Shown here: positions 35,489 through 44,059 of the stretch, in pieces
Numbering within the stretch: the first letter of the stretch is position 1
Layout of the letters: each line of letters begins with the position of its first letter
Origin: Paramixta manurensis
GTDB lineage: Bacteria > Pseudomonadota > Gammaproteobacteria > Enterobacterales > Enterobacteriaceae
Assembly (NCBI RefSeq): GCF_013285385.1
Contig: NZ_CP054212.1
Location: forward strand, 3,348,001 to 3,412,000
Reading direction: 5' to 3'
Length of the DNA: 64,000 bases
Made by a program: the position numbers and the translations under genes
The notes under the pieces: generated by a model
Databases searched by the model: none
What the model was told of the DNA's origin: nothing
What the model saw: the letters and a program-made list of their open reading frames with translations, nothing else

Positions 35489-36886
35489 TCAGGCTTTTTT
35501 ACGTCCGTAAACCAACCATGTGATCACTACACAAAGGATATAGAACGCGAGGAACACCTTCATCGCCCCGGCTGGGGAACCGGTCATTGATAACGACATA
35601 CCGAATGTCTGCGGGATAAAGAAACCGCCCAACGCGCCAATCGCGGAGATAAAACCGAGCGCCGCCGAGGTTTCGGTAACCGCTTCATGTTGCGCTCTCT
35701 CTTCACTGCCGCCTTCCGCGCTAACCCTTTCAAGCGTCAGTTTGCGGAAGATAACCGCAATCATCTGGAAGGTCGACCCACTCCCCAGACCGGCGTTAAT
35801 AAACAGCACCATAAACACGGCGTAGAACGCAATGAACGAGCCTTCGGTACTTTCACCCGGCAAGGTCAAAAACAGCAACGCGGTAAAAATCGCCATCACC
35901 ACGAAGTTAATCAGCGTCACACGTATACCACCAAAACGGTCGGACAGCATTCCGCCCACCGAACGCGCCAGCCCGCCAAGGAAGGGGCCAAAGAAGGCAT
36001 AGTGCAAGATCACCACTGCCGGGAACTGGGTTTTCGATAGCATGGCAAACCCGGCCGAGAAACCGATAAACGAGCCGAAGGTGGCGAGATAGAGCACTGC
36101 CATAATCCACAGATGTAAACGCTTCAGTACCGGTAACTGCTCGCGCAGCGAAGATTTCGCCGCCGCCAGATCGTTCATACCAAACCAGGCGGCAAAGGTG
36201 GCGATAATCAGGAAAGGAACCCACAGCCATGCCGCATTTTGCAGCCAAATGACCTCGCCGCTACCGATGTCTTGCGAAGTGCCGTTGAAGGCGCCGAAAA
36301 TGGCGCAGGAAATCGCTAATGGCGCAAAGAACTGCATCACGCTGACGCCAAGATTGCCTAAGCCGCCATTAATACCCAGCGCCCCGCCCTGCTTCGCTTT
36401 CGGGAAGAAAAAACTGATATTCCCCATGCTGGAGGCGAAATTCGCCCCGGCGAAACCACAGAGTAACGCGATAATAATAAAGGTCGAAAAGGTGGTACTG
36501 GTATCCTGCACCGCAAAACCCAGCCACAGGCAAGGGATTAACAAAATCCCGGTGCTGAATGCCGTCCAACGACGACCGCCAAAAACCGGAATCACGAACG
36601 AGTAAGGCACACGCAGCAGCGCGCCGGAAACCGACGGTAAAGCAGTGAGTAAAAAGAGTTGATCGGTGGTGAAATTAAAGCCAACTTTGTTAAGGTTTAC
36701 TGCCACGGCGCTAAACAGCATCCAGACACAGAAAGCGAGTAACAAACAGTAGACCGAAATCCATAAATTACGGCTGGCAATGCGCTTACCGCGTTGCTGC
36801 CAGAACTCGGCGTTCTCGGGCTGCCAGTCTTGAATGACCGCTCCCGATTTTTTTGGTGATAACATACCTGATTGCGACATAAGCAT
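35489..36886 (-). CDS. narK: Nitrate/nitrite antiporter NarK
   Basis: A 465-residue MFS transporter with 12 hydrophobic segments, exchanging external nitrate for nitrite. Both nitrate-signature helices are present: GFAGANFASSMGNISFFFP near 155 and FINAGLGSGSTFQMIAVIF near 360. ALGINGGLGNLGVSVMQF follows the first. It lies upstream of narGHJI in the same direction and divergent from narXL, as in E. coli. An ATG at 36880 (MSQSGML) is an equally good start. FNR and NarL/NarP sites lie upstream. Confidence 0.97.
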   Translation of the reverse strand: MLMSQSGMLSPKKSGAVIQDWQPENAEFWQQRGKRIASRNLWISVYCLLLAFCVWMLFSAVAVNLNKVGFNFTTDQLFLLTALPSVSGALLRVPYSFVIPVFGGRRWTAFSTGILLIPCLWLGFAVQDTSTTFSTFIIIALLCGFAGANFASSMGNISFFFPKAKQGGALGINGGLGNLGVSVMQFFAPLAISCAIFGAFNGTSQDIGSGEVIWLQNAAWLWVPFLIIATFAAWFGMNDLAAAKSSLREQLPVLKRLHLWIMAVLYLATFGSFIGFSAGFAMLSKTQFPAVVILHYAFFGPFLGGLARSVGGMLSDRFGGIRVTLINFVVMAIFTALLFLTLPGESTEGSFIAFYAVFMVLFINAGLGSGSTFQMIAVIFRKLTLERVSAEGGSEERAQHEAVTETSAALGFISAIGALGGFFIPQTFGMSLSMTGSPAGAMKVFLAFYILCVVITWLVYGRKKA

Positions 36887-36916
36887 CCCGCTGGTTGAGT
36901 AGTAAATAATTTCCTC

Positions 36917-36958
36917 ACCCTAGGGGGCCGCCTGCCTGGCTAAGTTGACGTAAATCAA
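36917..36958 (-). promoter_or_regulatory. narK promoter with FNR site
   Basis: TTGAC-GTAA-ATCAA at 36945-36958 is an FNR site with one mismatch. The minus-strand hexamer TAGGGT (36922-36917) would be the -10, giving an FNR centre at -41.5 for a start near 36910. The -10 resembles that of narG (TAGGCT) at the same spacing. Confidence 0.75.
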
Positions 36959-37106
36959 CGCTGGTGCAGGTAATTACGCCATGAAAAATGGCTCACAGCC
37001 AAAATGAGTAGCCAAGGAATTTTCACAAAAACTTTGTTAATCAAACAATTAAATATACCTCTTTTGCGTTATACTGATATTCTGCCGGTAGGTAGAAAAA
37101 AGTAGT

Positions 37107-37122
37107 TACCCCTTTATAGGTA
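37107..37122. promoter_or_regulatory. NarL/NarP 7-2-7 site
   Basis: TACCCCT-TT-ATAGGTA matches the TACYYMT-N2-AKRRGTA consensus in every position. A single heptamer TACCTCT lies at 37056-37062. The centre is about 205 bases upstream of the inferred narK start, like the distant NarL sites of E. coli narK, and about 130 bases upstream of narX, so it could also affect narXL. Confidence 0.85.
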
Positions 37123-37241
37123 TGGGGTTATGGGCCGGGATAATGAAAAAATAGTGCGCTCAGCACGGTTTATCGGCACGCATTTTCGTTCGCTATCCGT
37201 TCTTTCCCCCTTATCTGCCCTAAATTGAGAGTCAACGCCGC

Positions 37242-39002
37242 ATGAAAAGATTGCTGGCTCCGCTTTCCATCGTGAACCAGGTCGCCCTGCTGATGTTACT
37301 GCTTGGCGTACTGGGTGTCGGTGGCATGAGCATTTCGGCCTGGATGTCACAAGGCATTCAGGGGAATGCGCACGCCATTAATAAAGCCGGCTCCCTCAGA
37401 ATGCAGAGTTACCGTTTGCTGGCGCAAGTTCCGCTCGCCGCCAACAGTGAGCTACTGCTACAGGGCTTAGATAAAGATGAAAACAGCCAGGATCTGCAAC
37501 ATACCGTCACCCAGGAGGGATTAAACGCGGAATATCAGGCGCTACGCGGCTACTGGCAACAAGTACTGCAACCACGGCTGCGTGAAGCGCAACGCCCGGC
37601 GGATGCCGCGCCACAGGTTGCGCACTTTGTTGAACTGTTGGATAAACTGGTTTCCGATATTGACCATCAAACCGAACGCCGCCTGTTGATGGTGACGTTG
37701 GTTCAGGGCATCTTTATCACCCTGATGCTGGTGCTGCTGGTTGGCACCGTCATTTATTTACGTCGTCGGCTCTTGCAGCCATGGCGCCAACTGGTGGCGA
37801 TGGCCGCCGCGGTTGGTCATGGGGATTTCAGCCGCCGCTTTACTGGCCGCCAGCATCGCGATGAGATGACGTCGCTGGGCGAAGCGTTGAATACGATGGC
37901 GAATGAGCTCTCCACTATGTATGGCGAGCTGGAGCAACGCGTACTCAGTAAGACCGCCGATTTACAACAAAAAAACCTGGTGCTGGATTTTTTGTACCGC
38001 ACCAGCCGTAGCCTGCATACCAACGAACCGCTCTCCAGTCGGCTAGAAGCATTGTTAAGCGAGTTAGAACGCATCGTACCGTTTTGCGCGGTGCAAATGC
38101 GGCTGTACGAAAACAACAATCAGGCCTCTTTTGTTCAGCTTAGTAGCCCGGCAAGCAAGCGCGATAACTGCTGGTCCGGCGCGTTGACGCCGCTGCACTG
38201 CCCATTAAAAGATAAACTGGGGCGTTATGGCGTGCTGATTGCGCAGCCGCTGGAAAATGTCCCGCTCAGCGCCGATCATCGTCAATTGCTGAATACACTC
38301 GCCGAGCAGCTAACCAGCGTGCTGGCGATTGAACGTCAGGTCGATCAGCAACAACGGCTTATTTTGATGGAGGAACGCGCAACCATTGCCCGCGAACTGC
38401 ATGACTCTATCGCGCAGTCGCTCTCTTGCCTGAAAATTCAGGCCAGTTGTCTACAAATGCAGGGCGAAGAATTACCGCCTGCCAGCCGCAACCTGGTCGA
38501 TCAAATGCGCGAAGAGCTTAATGTTGCCTACCGCCAACTGCGTGAATTGTTGACCACTTTTCGTCTGCGCCTCACCGAGCCCGGGCTGTTAGCCGCTTTG
38601 CAATCTACGGTGAAAGAATTTAACCAGCGGCTTGGGCTTGAGATCGCGCTGGACTATCAGCCGGGGCCTTATTCGCTGCCGCCTCATCAGGCGATTCATG
38701 TGTTACAAATCGCCCGCGAAGCGCTGAACAATATTCACAAACATGCCAATGCCAGCGAGGTGCGTATCCAGGTGATTGCGCGCGAGGGAGAAGTGGCGCT
38801 GAGCATTTGCGATAACGGACGTGGGCTACCCGCTACTGCCGAACGGCCTGACCATCACGGGCTGATTATTATGCGTGACCGTGCCCGATCTTTGCATGGC
38901 CGCTGTGACATTTTGCCCCGCGACGGCGGCGGCACCGAAGTTCGGGTGATATTCCGCCCTGATATTTCCGCAACAGACCACCCGGAGCATCCCGATGAGT
39001 GA
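37242..39002 (+). CDS. narX: Nitrate/nitrite sensor kinase NarX
   Basis: A 586-residue membrane histidine kinase. First transmembrane helix about 12-34; nitrate P-box AINKAGSLRMQSYRLL near 46-61; second helix near 150-170; HAMP and signalling helix to about 245; a central region with only two cysteines (DNCW, LHCPL), fewer than E. coli NarX; HisKA_3 box with H387 in ARELHDSIAQSL; complete HATPase (EALNNIHKHANA, DNGRGLPA, GLIIMRDRARSLHG). It is the only full nitrate sensor kinase in this window and could serve both NarL and NarP. It overlaps narL by eight bases. Confidence 0.97.
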   Translation: MKRLLAPLSIVNQVALLMLLLGVLGVGGMSISAWMSQGIQGNAHAINKAGSLRMQSYRLLAQVPLAANSELLLQGLDKDENSQDLQHTVTQEGLNAEYQALRGYWQQVLQPRLREAQRPADAAPQVAHFVELLDKLVSDIDHQTERRLLMVTLVQGIFITLMLVLLVGTVIYLRRRLLQPWRQLVAMAAAVGHGDFSRRFTGRQHRDEMTSLGEALNTMANELSTMYGELEQRVLSKTADLQQKNLVLDFLYRTSRSLHTNEPLSSRLEALLSELERIVPFCAVQMRLYENNNQASFVQLSSPASKRDNCWSGALTPLHCPLKDKLGRYGVLIAQPLENVPLSADHRQLLNTLAEQLTSVLAIERQVDQQQRLILMEERATIARELHDSIAQSLSCLKIQASCLQMQGEELPPASRNLVDQMREELNVAYRQLRELLTTFRLRLTEPGLLAALQSTVKEFNQRLGLEIALDYQPGPYSLPPHQAIHVLQIAREALNNIHKHANASEVRIQVIAREGEVALSICDNGRGLPATAERPDHHGLIIMRDRARSLHGRCDILPRDGGGTEVRVIFRPDISATDHPEHPDE

Positions 39003-39660
39003 AGAAGAAGCCGCTACGATCCTATTAATTGACGATCATCCCATGCTACGCAATGGCGTTAAGCAGCTTATTAGTATGGATGCCCGGTTACAGGTGGTTG
39101 CCGAAGCCAGTAACGGGGAACAAGGCGTACAGCTGGCCGAGCAGCACGATCCCGATTTGATTTTGCTCGATCTCAATATGCCGGGCATTAATGGTCTGGA
39201 AACGTTGGACAGATTACGTATGACCGATCTTTCCGGGCGCGTGGTGGTATTTAGCGTTTCGAACCACGAGGATGATGTAGTGAGCGCGTTAAAACGCGGA
39301 GCGGATGGTTATCTGTTGAAAGATATGGAACCCGAAGATCTGCTCAAATCGTTGCATCAGGCGGCGGCAGGGCAAATGGTGCTCAGTGAAGCACTGACGC
39401 CGATACTGGTTTCCAGCCTGCGGGAAAGTCGCCCAAGCGCCGATCGCGATATTCAGCAGTTAACGCGGCGTGAACGCGATATTCTGAAGCTTATCGCCCT
39501 TGGTCTGCCCAATAAACTGATTGCGCGTCGGCTGTCGATCACTGAAAGCACGGTGAAAGTGCATGTAAAGCATCTGCTGAAAAAACTGAAGTTAAAATCA
39601 CGGGTTGAGGCGGCAGTCTGGGTATTACAAGGTGAGTTAAAAAAATGGGATGACGGTTAA
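38995..39660 (+). CDS. narL: Nitrate response regulator NarL
   Basis: A 221-residue NarL/FixJ regulator. Receiver with DD at 13-14, phospho-Asp D59 in LILLDLNMPG and Lys in YLLKDM; C-terminal LuxR-type helix-turn-helix (TRRERDILKLIALGLPNKLIA, RLSITESTVKVHVKHLL). It activates narG and narK with nitrate in the family. Coupled to narX by an eight-base overlap. Its last codons lie within a hairpin that serves as the terminator of the convergent ansP. Confidence 0.97.
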   Translation: MSEEEAATILLIDDHPMLRNGVKQLISMDARLQVVAEASNGEQGVQLAEQHDPDLILLDLNMPGINGLETLDRLRMTDLSGRVVVFSVSNHEDDVVSALKRGADGYLLKDMEPEDLLKSLHQAAAGQMVLSEALTPILVSSLRESRPSADRDIQQLTRRERDILKLIALGLPNKLIARRLSITESTVKVHVKHLLKKLKLKSRVEAAVWVLQGELKKWDDG

Positions 39661-39672
39661 ACCGCCATCCCA
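39639..39672 (-). terminator. ansP terminator inside the narL 3' end
   Basis: TGGGATG-A-CGGT and ACCG-C-CATCCCA form an 11-bp stem with one mismatch and a three-base loop. On the minus strand it is followed by TTTTTTT (39645-39639), a good intrinsic terminator for ansP. It occupies the final codons of narL on the other strand. Confidence 0.7.
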
Positions 39673-39725
39673 CTCAGGTGACTTTGTATTACTCTTCCCG
39701 CACCGCATAGCAGAAAGCGCGGTAA

Positions 39726-41219
39726 TTAGTCAGGCAAATCCTCCGCCAATTGATTTTTTTGCCCCGCTCCCACTGGCTCATGTTCGGTTTGCGCCACGGC
39801 ATGTACACGTTTTCGCACACCGAACCATCCGAGAACCAACAGCACCGCTAACAGCGGGATTGAAGCGATGGTAAAGGTGCCGTTCGGATAGTCGAACGCC
39901 ATTAATACCAGCACGCTAAGCAGGAACAGCAGCGTTAGCCAGGAAGTAAACGGTGCGCCAGGCAGTTTAAAGCTGACATCTTCCGCCTTGCCCTCTTTAA
40001 TCGCTTTCCGTAAGCGCATCTGGCATACGACGATAAATCCCCAGGAAGAGATAATACCCAGCGAGGCAATGTTCAACACAATCTCAAACACCTGTGAAGG
40101 AACATAGTAATTCAGCACGACTCCCACCACGTAGACCGCGATGGTGACCAAAATCCCGGCATAGGGAACCTGCTGCTGGTTCATCTTCGACATAAACTTC
40201 GGTGCCGAACCGCCCATCGACATCGAACGTAAAATGCGCCCGGTAGAATAGAGGCCGGAATTAAGGCTGGAAAGCGCAGCGCTTAATACCACAATGTTCA
40301 TGATACTGCCGATGTAAGGCACGCCCAGCTTGGTGAAAAAGGTGACAAACGGGCTCTGCCCTGCCTGATAAGCATTCCACGGCAATAACAGCACCAGCAA
40401 CACCACGGATCCAACATAAAACAACCCAATACGCCAAATGACGCTATTGATTGCTTTAGGCAGCATGGTTTTCGGGTCTTTACACTCGCCCGCCGCAGTA
40501 CCCACCAATTCAATTGAGGCAAAGGCGAATACCACACCCTGCACTAATATCAACGCCGCCATCAGGCCATGCGGGAAAATACCGCCATTATCGCTCACCA
40601 GATGAAAGCCGGTGGCATTGCCGTCTAACGGTTTACCGGTACCCAGAAACACCACACCGACAATCAGGAAAATGGCGATAGCCAGCACTTTGACCAGCGC
40701 AAACCAAAACTCCATTTCCGCAAACCACTTCACACCAATCATGTTCATGGTGCCGACGATTGCCAGCGCCCCAAGCGCAAACACCCATTGCGGCACATCG
40801 CCAAACGCGCCCCAATAATGCATATACAGCGCGACGGCGGTGATGTCGACAATCCCGGTCATCGCCCAGTTGACGAAATACATCCAGCCCGCCACATAAG
40901 AGGCTTTTTCACCGAGAAACTCACGGGCATACGAGACAAAACTGCCGCTCGAAGGGCGATGCAAAACCAGCTCACCCAAGGCGCGTAAAATAAAGAAAGA
41001 GAAGATACCGCAGACCAGATAAACCAACGCCAGCGCAGGCCCAGCCGCCTGCAACCGCGCACCGGCGCCGAGGAATAAACCGGTACCAATCGCACCGCCA
41101 ATCGCGATCATCTGTACCTGTCGGTTCCCCATCGCTTTGTGGTAACCGGTGTCATGTGAGTTTAACCAACGTCTTCTGGCAGCACGCTGCTGCTGCTCCG
41201 TTTTCTTTGTTGCTTTCAT
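39726..41219 (-). CDS. ansP: L-asparagine permease AnsP
   Basis: A 497-residue proton-coupled amino acid permease (APC superfamily, 12 helices). HKAMGNRQVQMIAIGGAIGT near 30, ALGELVLHRPSSGSFVSYAREFLGEKASYVAGW and FEIVLNIASLGIISSWGFI agree closely with E. coli AnsP. The ATG at 41219 has AGGA at proper distance; an in-frame TTG eight codons further up is less likely. A consensus -10 TATAAT lies on the minus strand at 41349-41344. It converges on narL. In E. coli ansP is near the second nitrate reductase locus (narZYWV), so a nar neighbourhood recurs, perhaps by chance. Confidence 0.95.
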   Translation of the reverse strand: MKATKKTEQQQRAARRRWLNSHDTGYHKAMGNRQVQMIAIGGAIGTGLFLGAGARLQAAGPALALVYLVCGIFSFFILRALGELVLHRPSSGSFVSYAREFLGEKASYVAGWMYFVNWAMTGIVDITAVALYMHYWGAFGDVPQWVFALGALAIVGTMNMIGVKWFAEMEFWFALVKVLAIAIFLIVGVVFLGTGKPLDGNATGFHLVSDNGGIFPHGLMAALILVQGVVFAFASIELVGTAAGECKDPKTMLPKAINSVIWRIGLFYVGSVVLLVLLLPWNAYQAGQSPFVTFFTKLGVPYIGSIMNIVVLSAALSSLNSGLYSTGRILRSMSMGGSAPKFMSKMNQQQVPYAGILVTIAVYVVGVVLNYYVPSQVFEIVLNIASLGIISSWGFIVVCQMRLRKAIKEGKAEDVSFKLPGAPFTSWLTLLFLLSVLVLMAFDYPNGTFTIASIPLLAVLLVLGWFGVRKRVHAVAQTEHEPVGAGQKNQLAEDLPD

Positions 41220-41529
41220 ATCTATCCTATCTGTCCTGTCCAATAAGGAAGCATTGATTTACCGCATCCTCTCTTTGAAAAGAACAACCAAATATTTTCA
41301 TTAAGTTATTCATTTCAGAGGAAAACGTACTCACTCGCTGTTAATTATAGTGTGACCAGAGTGGTAAAATTACGGCGTTGAATCCTACCCGTTCTCAATC
41401 AACGAAGCAAAATTTCACCCGCCGGTTTCGGCGTTGATTTGTAATTTTGTGGTACGCAACAAATAATAGTCGGAAGAAAATACTTCCGCCGGGCTGAGAT
41501 GTGACGGAATAAGACAAGCAGCGGGAAAT
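41220..41529. promoter_or_regulatory. ansP upstream region
   Basis: An AT-rich gap between ansP and the terminator of the DUF1471 gene. It holds a -10-like TATAAT for ansP (minus strand, 41349-41344) without a good -35. No small ORF or RNA gene that I can support. Confidence 0.35.
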
Positions 41530-41559
41530 AAAAAACCGGCCGCAAGAAATGCGGCCGGT
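41530..41559 (-). terminator. Terminator of the DUF1471 gene
   Basis: ACCGGCCGCA / TGCGGCCGGT form a perfect 10-bp stem with a five-base loop; on the minus strand TTTTTT follows. A textbook intrinsic terminator, 53 bases after the gene. Confidence 0.9.
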
Positions 41560-41612
41560 ATAGTCTATGCCGTGGCAGGCAAACTAAAGGCTACAGGGGA
41601 ATAGAGAGAACG

Positions 41613-41888
41613 TTAACGATAAATCTCGGCGCTACCACTCCATAAACTGGAGTCGCCCGGATTTTCTACGCCGATAACACGATAATGGGTTGCGCCCATT
41701 TCGTCGGCTTTGCGCGCTAAGTGACGGGTTGCGTCATCAATCGAGCCACGCACGCCCGAGACAGAAACATCACCGATCGGGTTTAGGTTTTGTGCTTGCT
41801 GTGCATCGACTTCGGTTGCCGCCATAGCGGTGAAGGAAGAGAGCGCGAATAAGGCAACGGCGGCGACGGCAGGTAATTTAATTTTCAT
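41613..41888 (-). CDS. YdgH/BhsA/McbA-like DUF1471 protein
   Basis: A 91-residue exported protein. Residues 1-23 are a signal peptide (MKIKLPAVAAVALFALSS then FTAMA, cleavage before ATEVD). The mature part has the DUF1471 pattern: IGDVSVSGVRGSIDDATRHLARKADEMGATHYRVIG, ending in a beta strand (GSAEIYR). Family members such as BhsA and McbA respond to stress and affect biofilm and outer-membrane permeability; the role of this copy is unknown. Monocistronic with its own terminator. Confidence 0.88.
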   Translation of the reverse strand: MKIKLPAVAAVALFALSSFTAMAATEVDAQQAQNLNPIGDVSVSGVRGSIDDATRHLARKADEMGATHYRVIGVENPGDSSLWSGSAEIYR

Positions 41889-42220
41889 TTTGGTGTTCCT
41901 CAGGTCGATAATTATTAGTTACGTAGTTAATTATTACCCTATTAATGAAAACCTGTGTGACTACTGCGTAAAACCATTAAAGTTTTGTGAAGGGAATGCT
42001 GTTCTCTCCTGGGAAAGGTCAATAGGCGTTACTTTCTGTTCAATCGGTAAATTGATATGTCTTTCTGCGGCAAGATTTTTCCTCATTAAGCGTCAATAAC
42101 CCGGTGTAGATCAGAGAAATGTTAAATAGCGCGCGGATAGAGGCGGCCTGCGGCGCCAGGCACTACAGTTTACCCGGTGGTCGCAGTACAATTTTCTCCC
42201 TTTTTCTGTGGAAGCTTCGC
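41889..42220. promoter_or_regulatory. Divergent gap DUF1471 / narQ-like
   Basis: A 332-base divergent intergenic region. An imperfectly spaced inverted repeat ATAATTA / TAATTAT (41908-41934) lies close to the DUF1471 start. The frame of the narQ-like gene is open up to 42119 but that part has no ribosome site or similarity. Nothing else can be supported. Confidence 0.35.
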
Positions 42221-43156
42221 GTGATAGTTAAACGTTCCGTGACCGGTAGCATCGCTCGCGCGTTGGCGGGAATGGTGATTTTGTCCCTGATAGGTACTGG
42301 CCTGGCGTTAGTGACCTTGCTGAGTAGCCAGCGTGACGCAGAAGCAATAAATATTGCCGGTTCATTACGTATGCAGAGTTACCGTCTCGCCTGGGATCGC
42401 GCCACGCACTCACGGGATCTACCAACCGACCTGCAACATTATCAGCAATCGCTGGATGAACCGGCGCTAAGCGCCTTAGAGCATTTTTACGTCCCGGCGC
42501 AGGTCACCGCTCGCTACCGCCAATTAAAAACAGAGTGGCCCGGCCTACGGAGCGAGCTACTGGATACCAACGCCGCCAATTACCCTCAGCAAGTGCGAAG
42601 TTATGTCGATACGCTTGAGCGCTTTGTGCTTGAGCTGCAGCGCTACGCTGAATTAAAAATGCATTTAGTGGTGGCGAGCAGTTTGGTGGGGTTTATCGCC
42701 ATCATTACGCTTGCCGGCTGGACGATTCGCCAAACACGGCGGCAGATCGTTATGCCACTTAACAAACTGGCGACCGCGAGCGGCTATCTCCAGCACGGTA
42801 ATTTTCATTATCCGGCGCTGGACACCGCCTTACCAAACGAACTTGGCGTTCTGGCCAGCGCTTTTCAGCGCATGGCGCAAAAGCTACAACAACATACTCT
42901 TTTGCTCGAACAGCATGCACAGCAACAGCAGCACCAGTTAATACTAATGGAGGAGCGCGCGGCGATTGCCGAGGAGTTACATGACGCCCTGGCGCAAGCG
43001 CTCTCTTTTTTAGGTATTCAGCTCACGTTGCTCAAGCGTCGTATCGGCGATCGCGATCCGAAGGCTGAGGCAATTATTGCAGATTTAGAGCATGCGCTAG
43101 ATGCCTCCTGGCATCAGCTACGCGAACTGCTTGCCACTTTTCGCTCCACGCATTAG
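42221..43156 (+). CDS. narQ: Truncated NarQ-like nitrate sensor, no ATPase domain
   Basis: 311 residues versus 566 in E. coli NarQ. The sensor half is complete: IVKRSVTGSIARAL start, first helix about 12-34, P-box NIAGSLRMQSYRLAWDR with the nitrate-binding Arg at position 50, second helix about 147-167, HAMP to about 225. The ~130-residue linker is missing, so HAMP is joined by a Gln/His-rich stretch directly to the dimerisation box (LILMEERAAIAEELHDALAQALS, phospho-His H254). The protein then stops at LRELLATFRSTH, before any HATPase domain, and the narP start is 46 bases further on, so no remnant exists. The GTG start has GGAAG upstream and gives the NarQ N-terminus. It cannot phosphorylate itself; it may be phosphorylated in trans by NarX, act as a ligand-dependent phosphatase, or be decaying. 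Confidence 0.88.
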   Translation: MIVKRSVTGSIARALAGMVILSLIGTGLALVTLLSSQRDAEAINIAGSLRMQSYRLAWDRATHSRDLPTDLQHYQQSLDEPALSALEHFYVPAQVTARYRQLKTEWPGLRSELLDTNAANYPQQVRSYVDTLERFVLELQRYAELKMHLVVASSLVGFIAIITLAGWTIRQTRRQIVMPLNKLATASGYLQHGNFHYPALDTALPNELGVLASAFQRMAQKLQQHTLLLEQHAQQQQHQLILMEERAAIAEELHDALAQALSFLGIQLTLLKRRIGDRDPKAEAIIADLEHALDASWHQLRELLATFRSTH

Positions 43157-43202
43157 CACCAACGTTTAGCCACTATTACCCAATCTGGCAGGAGAAAAAT
43201 CG

Positions 43203-43835
43203 ATGGAGAACCCCCACTTTACCGTCATCGTAGTTGATGACCACCCCCTGATGCGCCGCGGCATTCGCCAATTGCTGGCGTTAGACGCTCGCTTTGAAGT
43301 GGTTGCCGAAGCCAGCAACGGTAGCGAGGCGTTGGTCGAAGTTCAGCGCCTGATGCCGGATTTAATTTTGCTCGATCTGAATATGAAAGGGATATCCGGC
43401 CTCGATACGCTTAAAGCGCTACGCGACGATCAGGTAACCTCCCGTGTTTTGGTGCTCACCGTTTCTGACGCACGCAATGATATTTATGCCATGGTGGATG
43501 CCGGCGCCGATGGGTATTTACTCAAAGACAGCGAACCCGAGCAATTACTGGCGCAAATTATCGAAGGAGCGCAGGGGCAGAATGTGTTTAGTGAAATCGT
43601 CAGTGATTATCTGGCGGGCCGTACTCAGCGCGCCGATCCCTTCAGCACGTTGACCGATCGTGAACGGGATGTTCTGCAGGAGGTCGCACGCGGGCTATCC
43701 AATAAGGGGATTGCCGCCGTTCTGTCTATTTCAGAAGAAACCGTCAAAGTGCATATCCGCAACTTACTGCGTAAACTGGACGTGCGTTCGCGCGTGGCGG
43801 CAACCGTACTTTGGCTTGAGAATAAACACACCTAA
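43203..43835 (+). CDS. narP: Nitrate/nitrite response regulator NarP
   Basis: A 210-residue NarL/FixJ response regulator. Receiver: DDH at 12-14, phospho-Asp D58 in LILLDLNMKG, YLLKDSEPEQL; DNA-binding LuxR-type domain with LTDRERDVLQEVARGLSNKGIA and SISEETVKVHIRNLLRKL. Length and the N-terminal MENPHFTVIVVDDHP fit NarP better than the 221-residue NarL upstream. It directly follows the truncated narQ with an AGGAG site. In E. coli narP is far from narQ; here they form an apparent operon, between narQ and acrD. Confidence 0.9.
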   Translation: MENPHFTVIVVDDHPLMRRGIRQLLALDARFEVVAEASNGSEALVEVQRLMPDLILLDLNMKGISGLDTLKALRDDQVTSRVLVLTVSDARNDIYAMVDAGADGYLLKDSEPEQLLAQIIEGAQGQNVFSEIVSDYLAGRTQRADPFSTLTDRERDVLQEVARGLSNKGIAAVLSISEETVKVHIRNLLRKLDVRSRVAATVLWLENKHT

Positions 43836-44059
43836 TTGGTCGGCAGCCCGTCAGCCCGATGTTTAGGGACGATAATTTACATTTTCTCCTCAATTTCTCC
43901 ACGATTCCTTTAACCCGGACGCGTAAAGTGATGTCTTGCCGGAGCGGCCTGAAACGATTAAAAACTTCGCCCGGTCAGGATGGTTGCTTTTCGCCGCAGG
44001 AGTGAGCTGGCGAACTTTTCCATTACTTTGACGAAACGCTGCTGAGGAGTGCCGATTCG

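Noticed and set aside
37022..37040. Second FNR-like site (TTTGTTAATCAAA) between narK and narX
   Set aside because: The half-site spacing does not fit TTGAT-N4-ATCAA.
42119..42220. 34-codon extension of the narQ-like gene
   Set aside because: No similarity to NarQ and no Shine-Dalgarno; GTG at 42221 has GGAAG and starts the NarQ N-terminus.
43157..43202. Frameshifted HATPase remnant after the short narQ
   Set aside because: Only 46 bases before narP; none of the three frames reads as N-box or G-box sequence.
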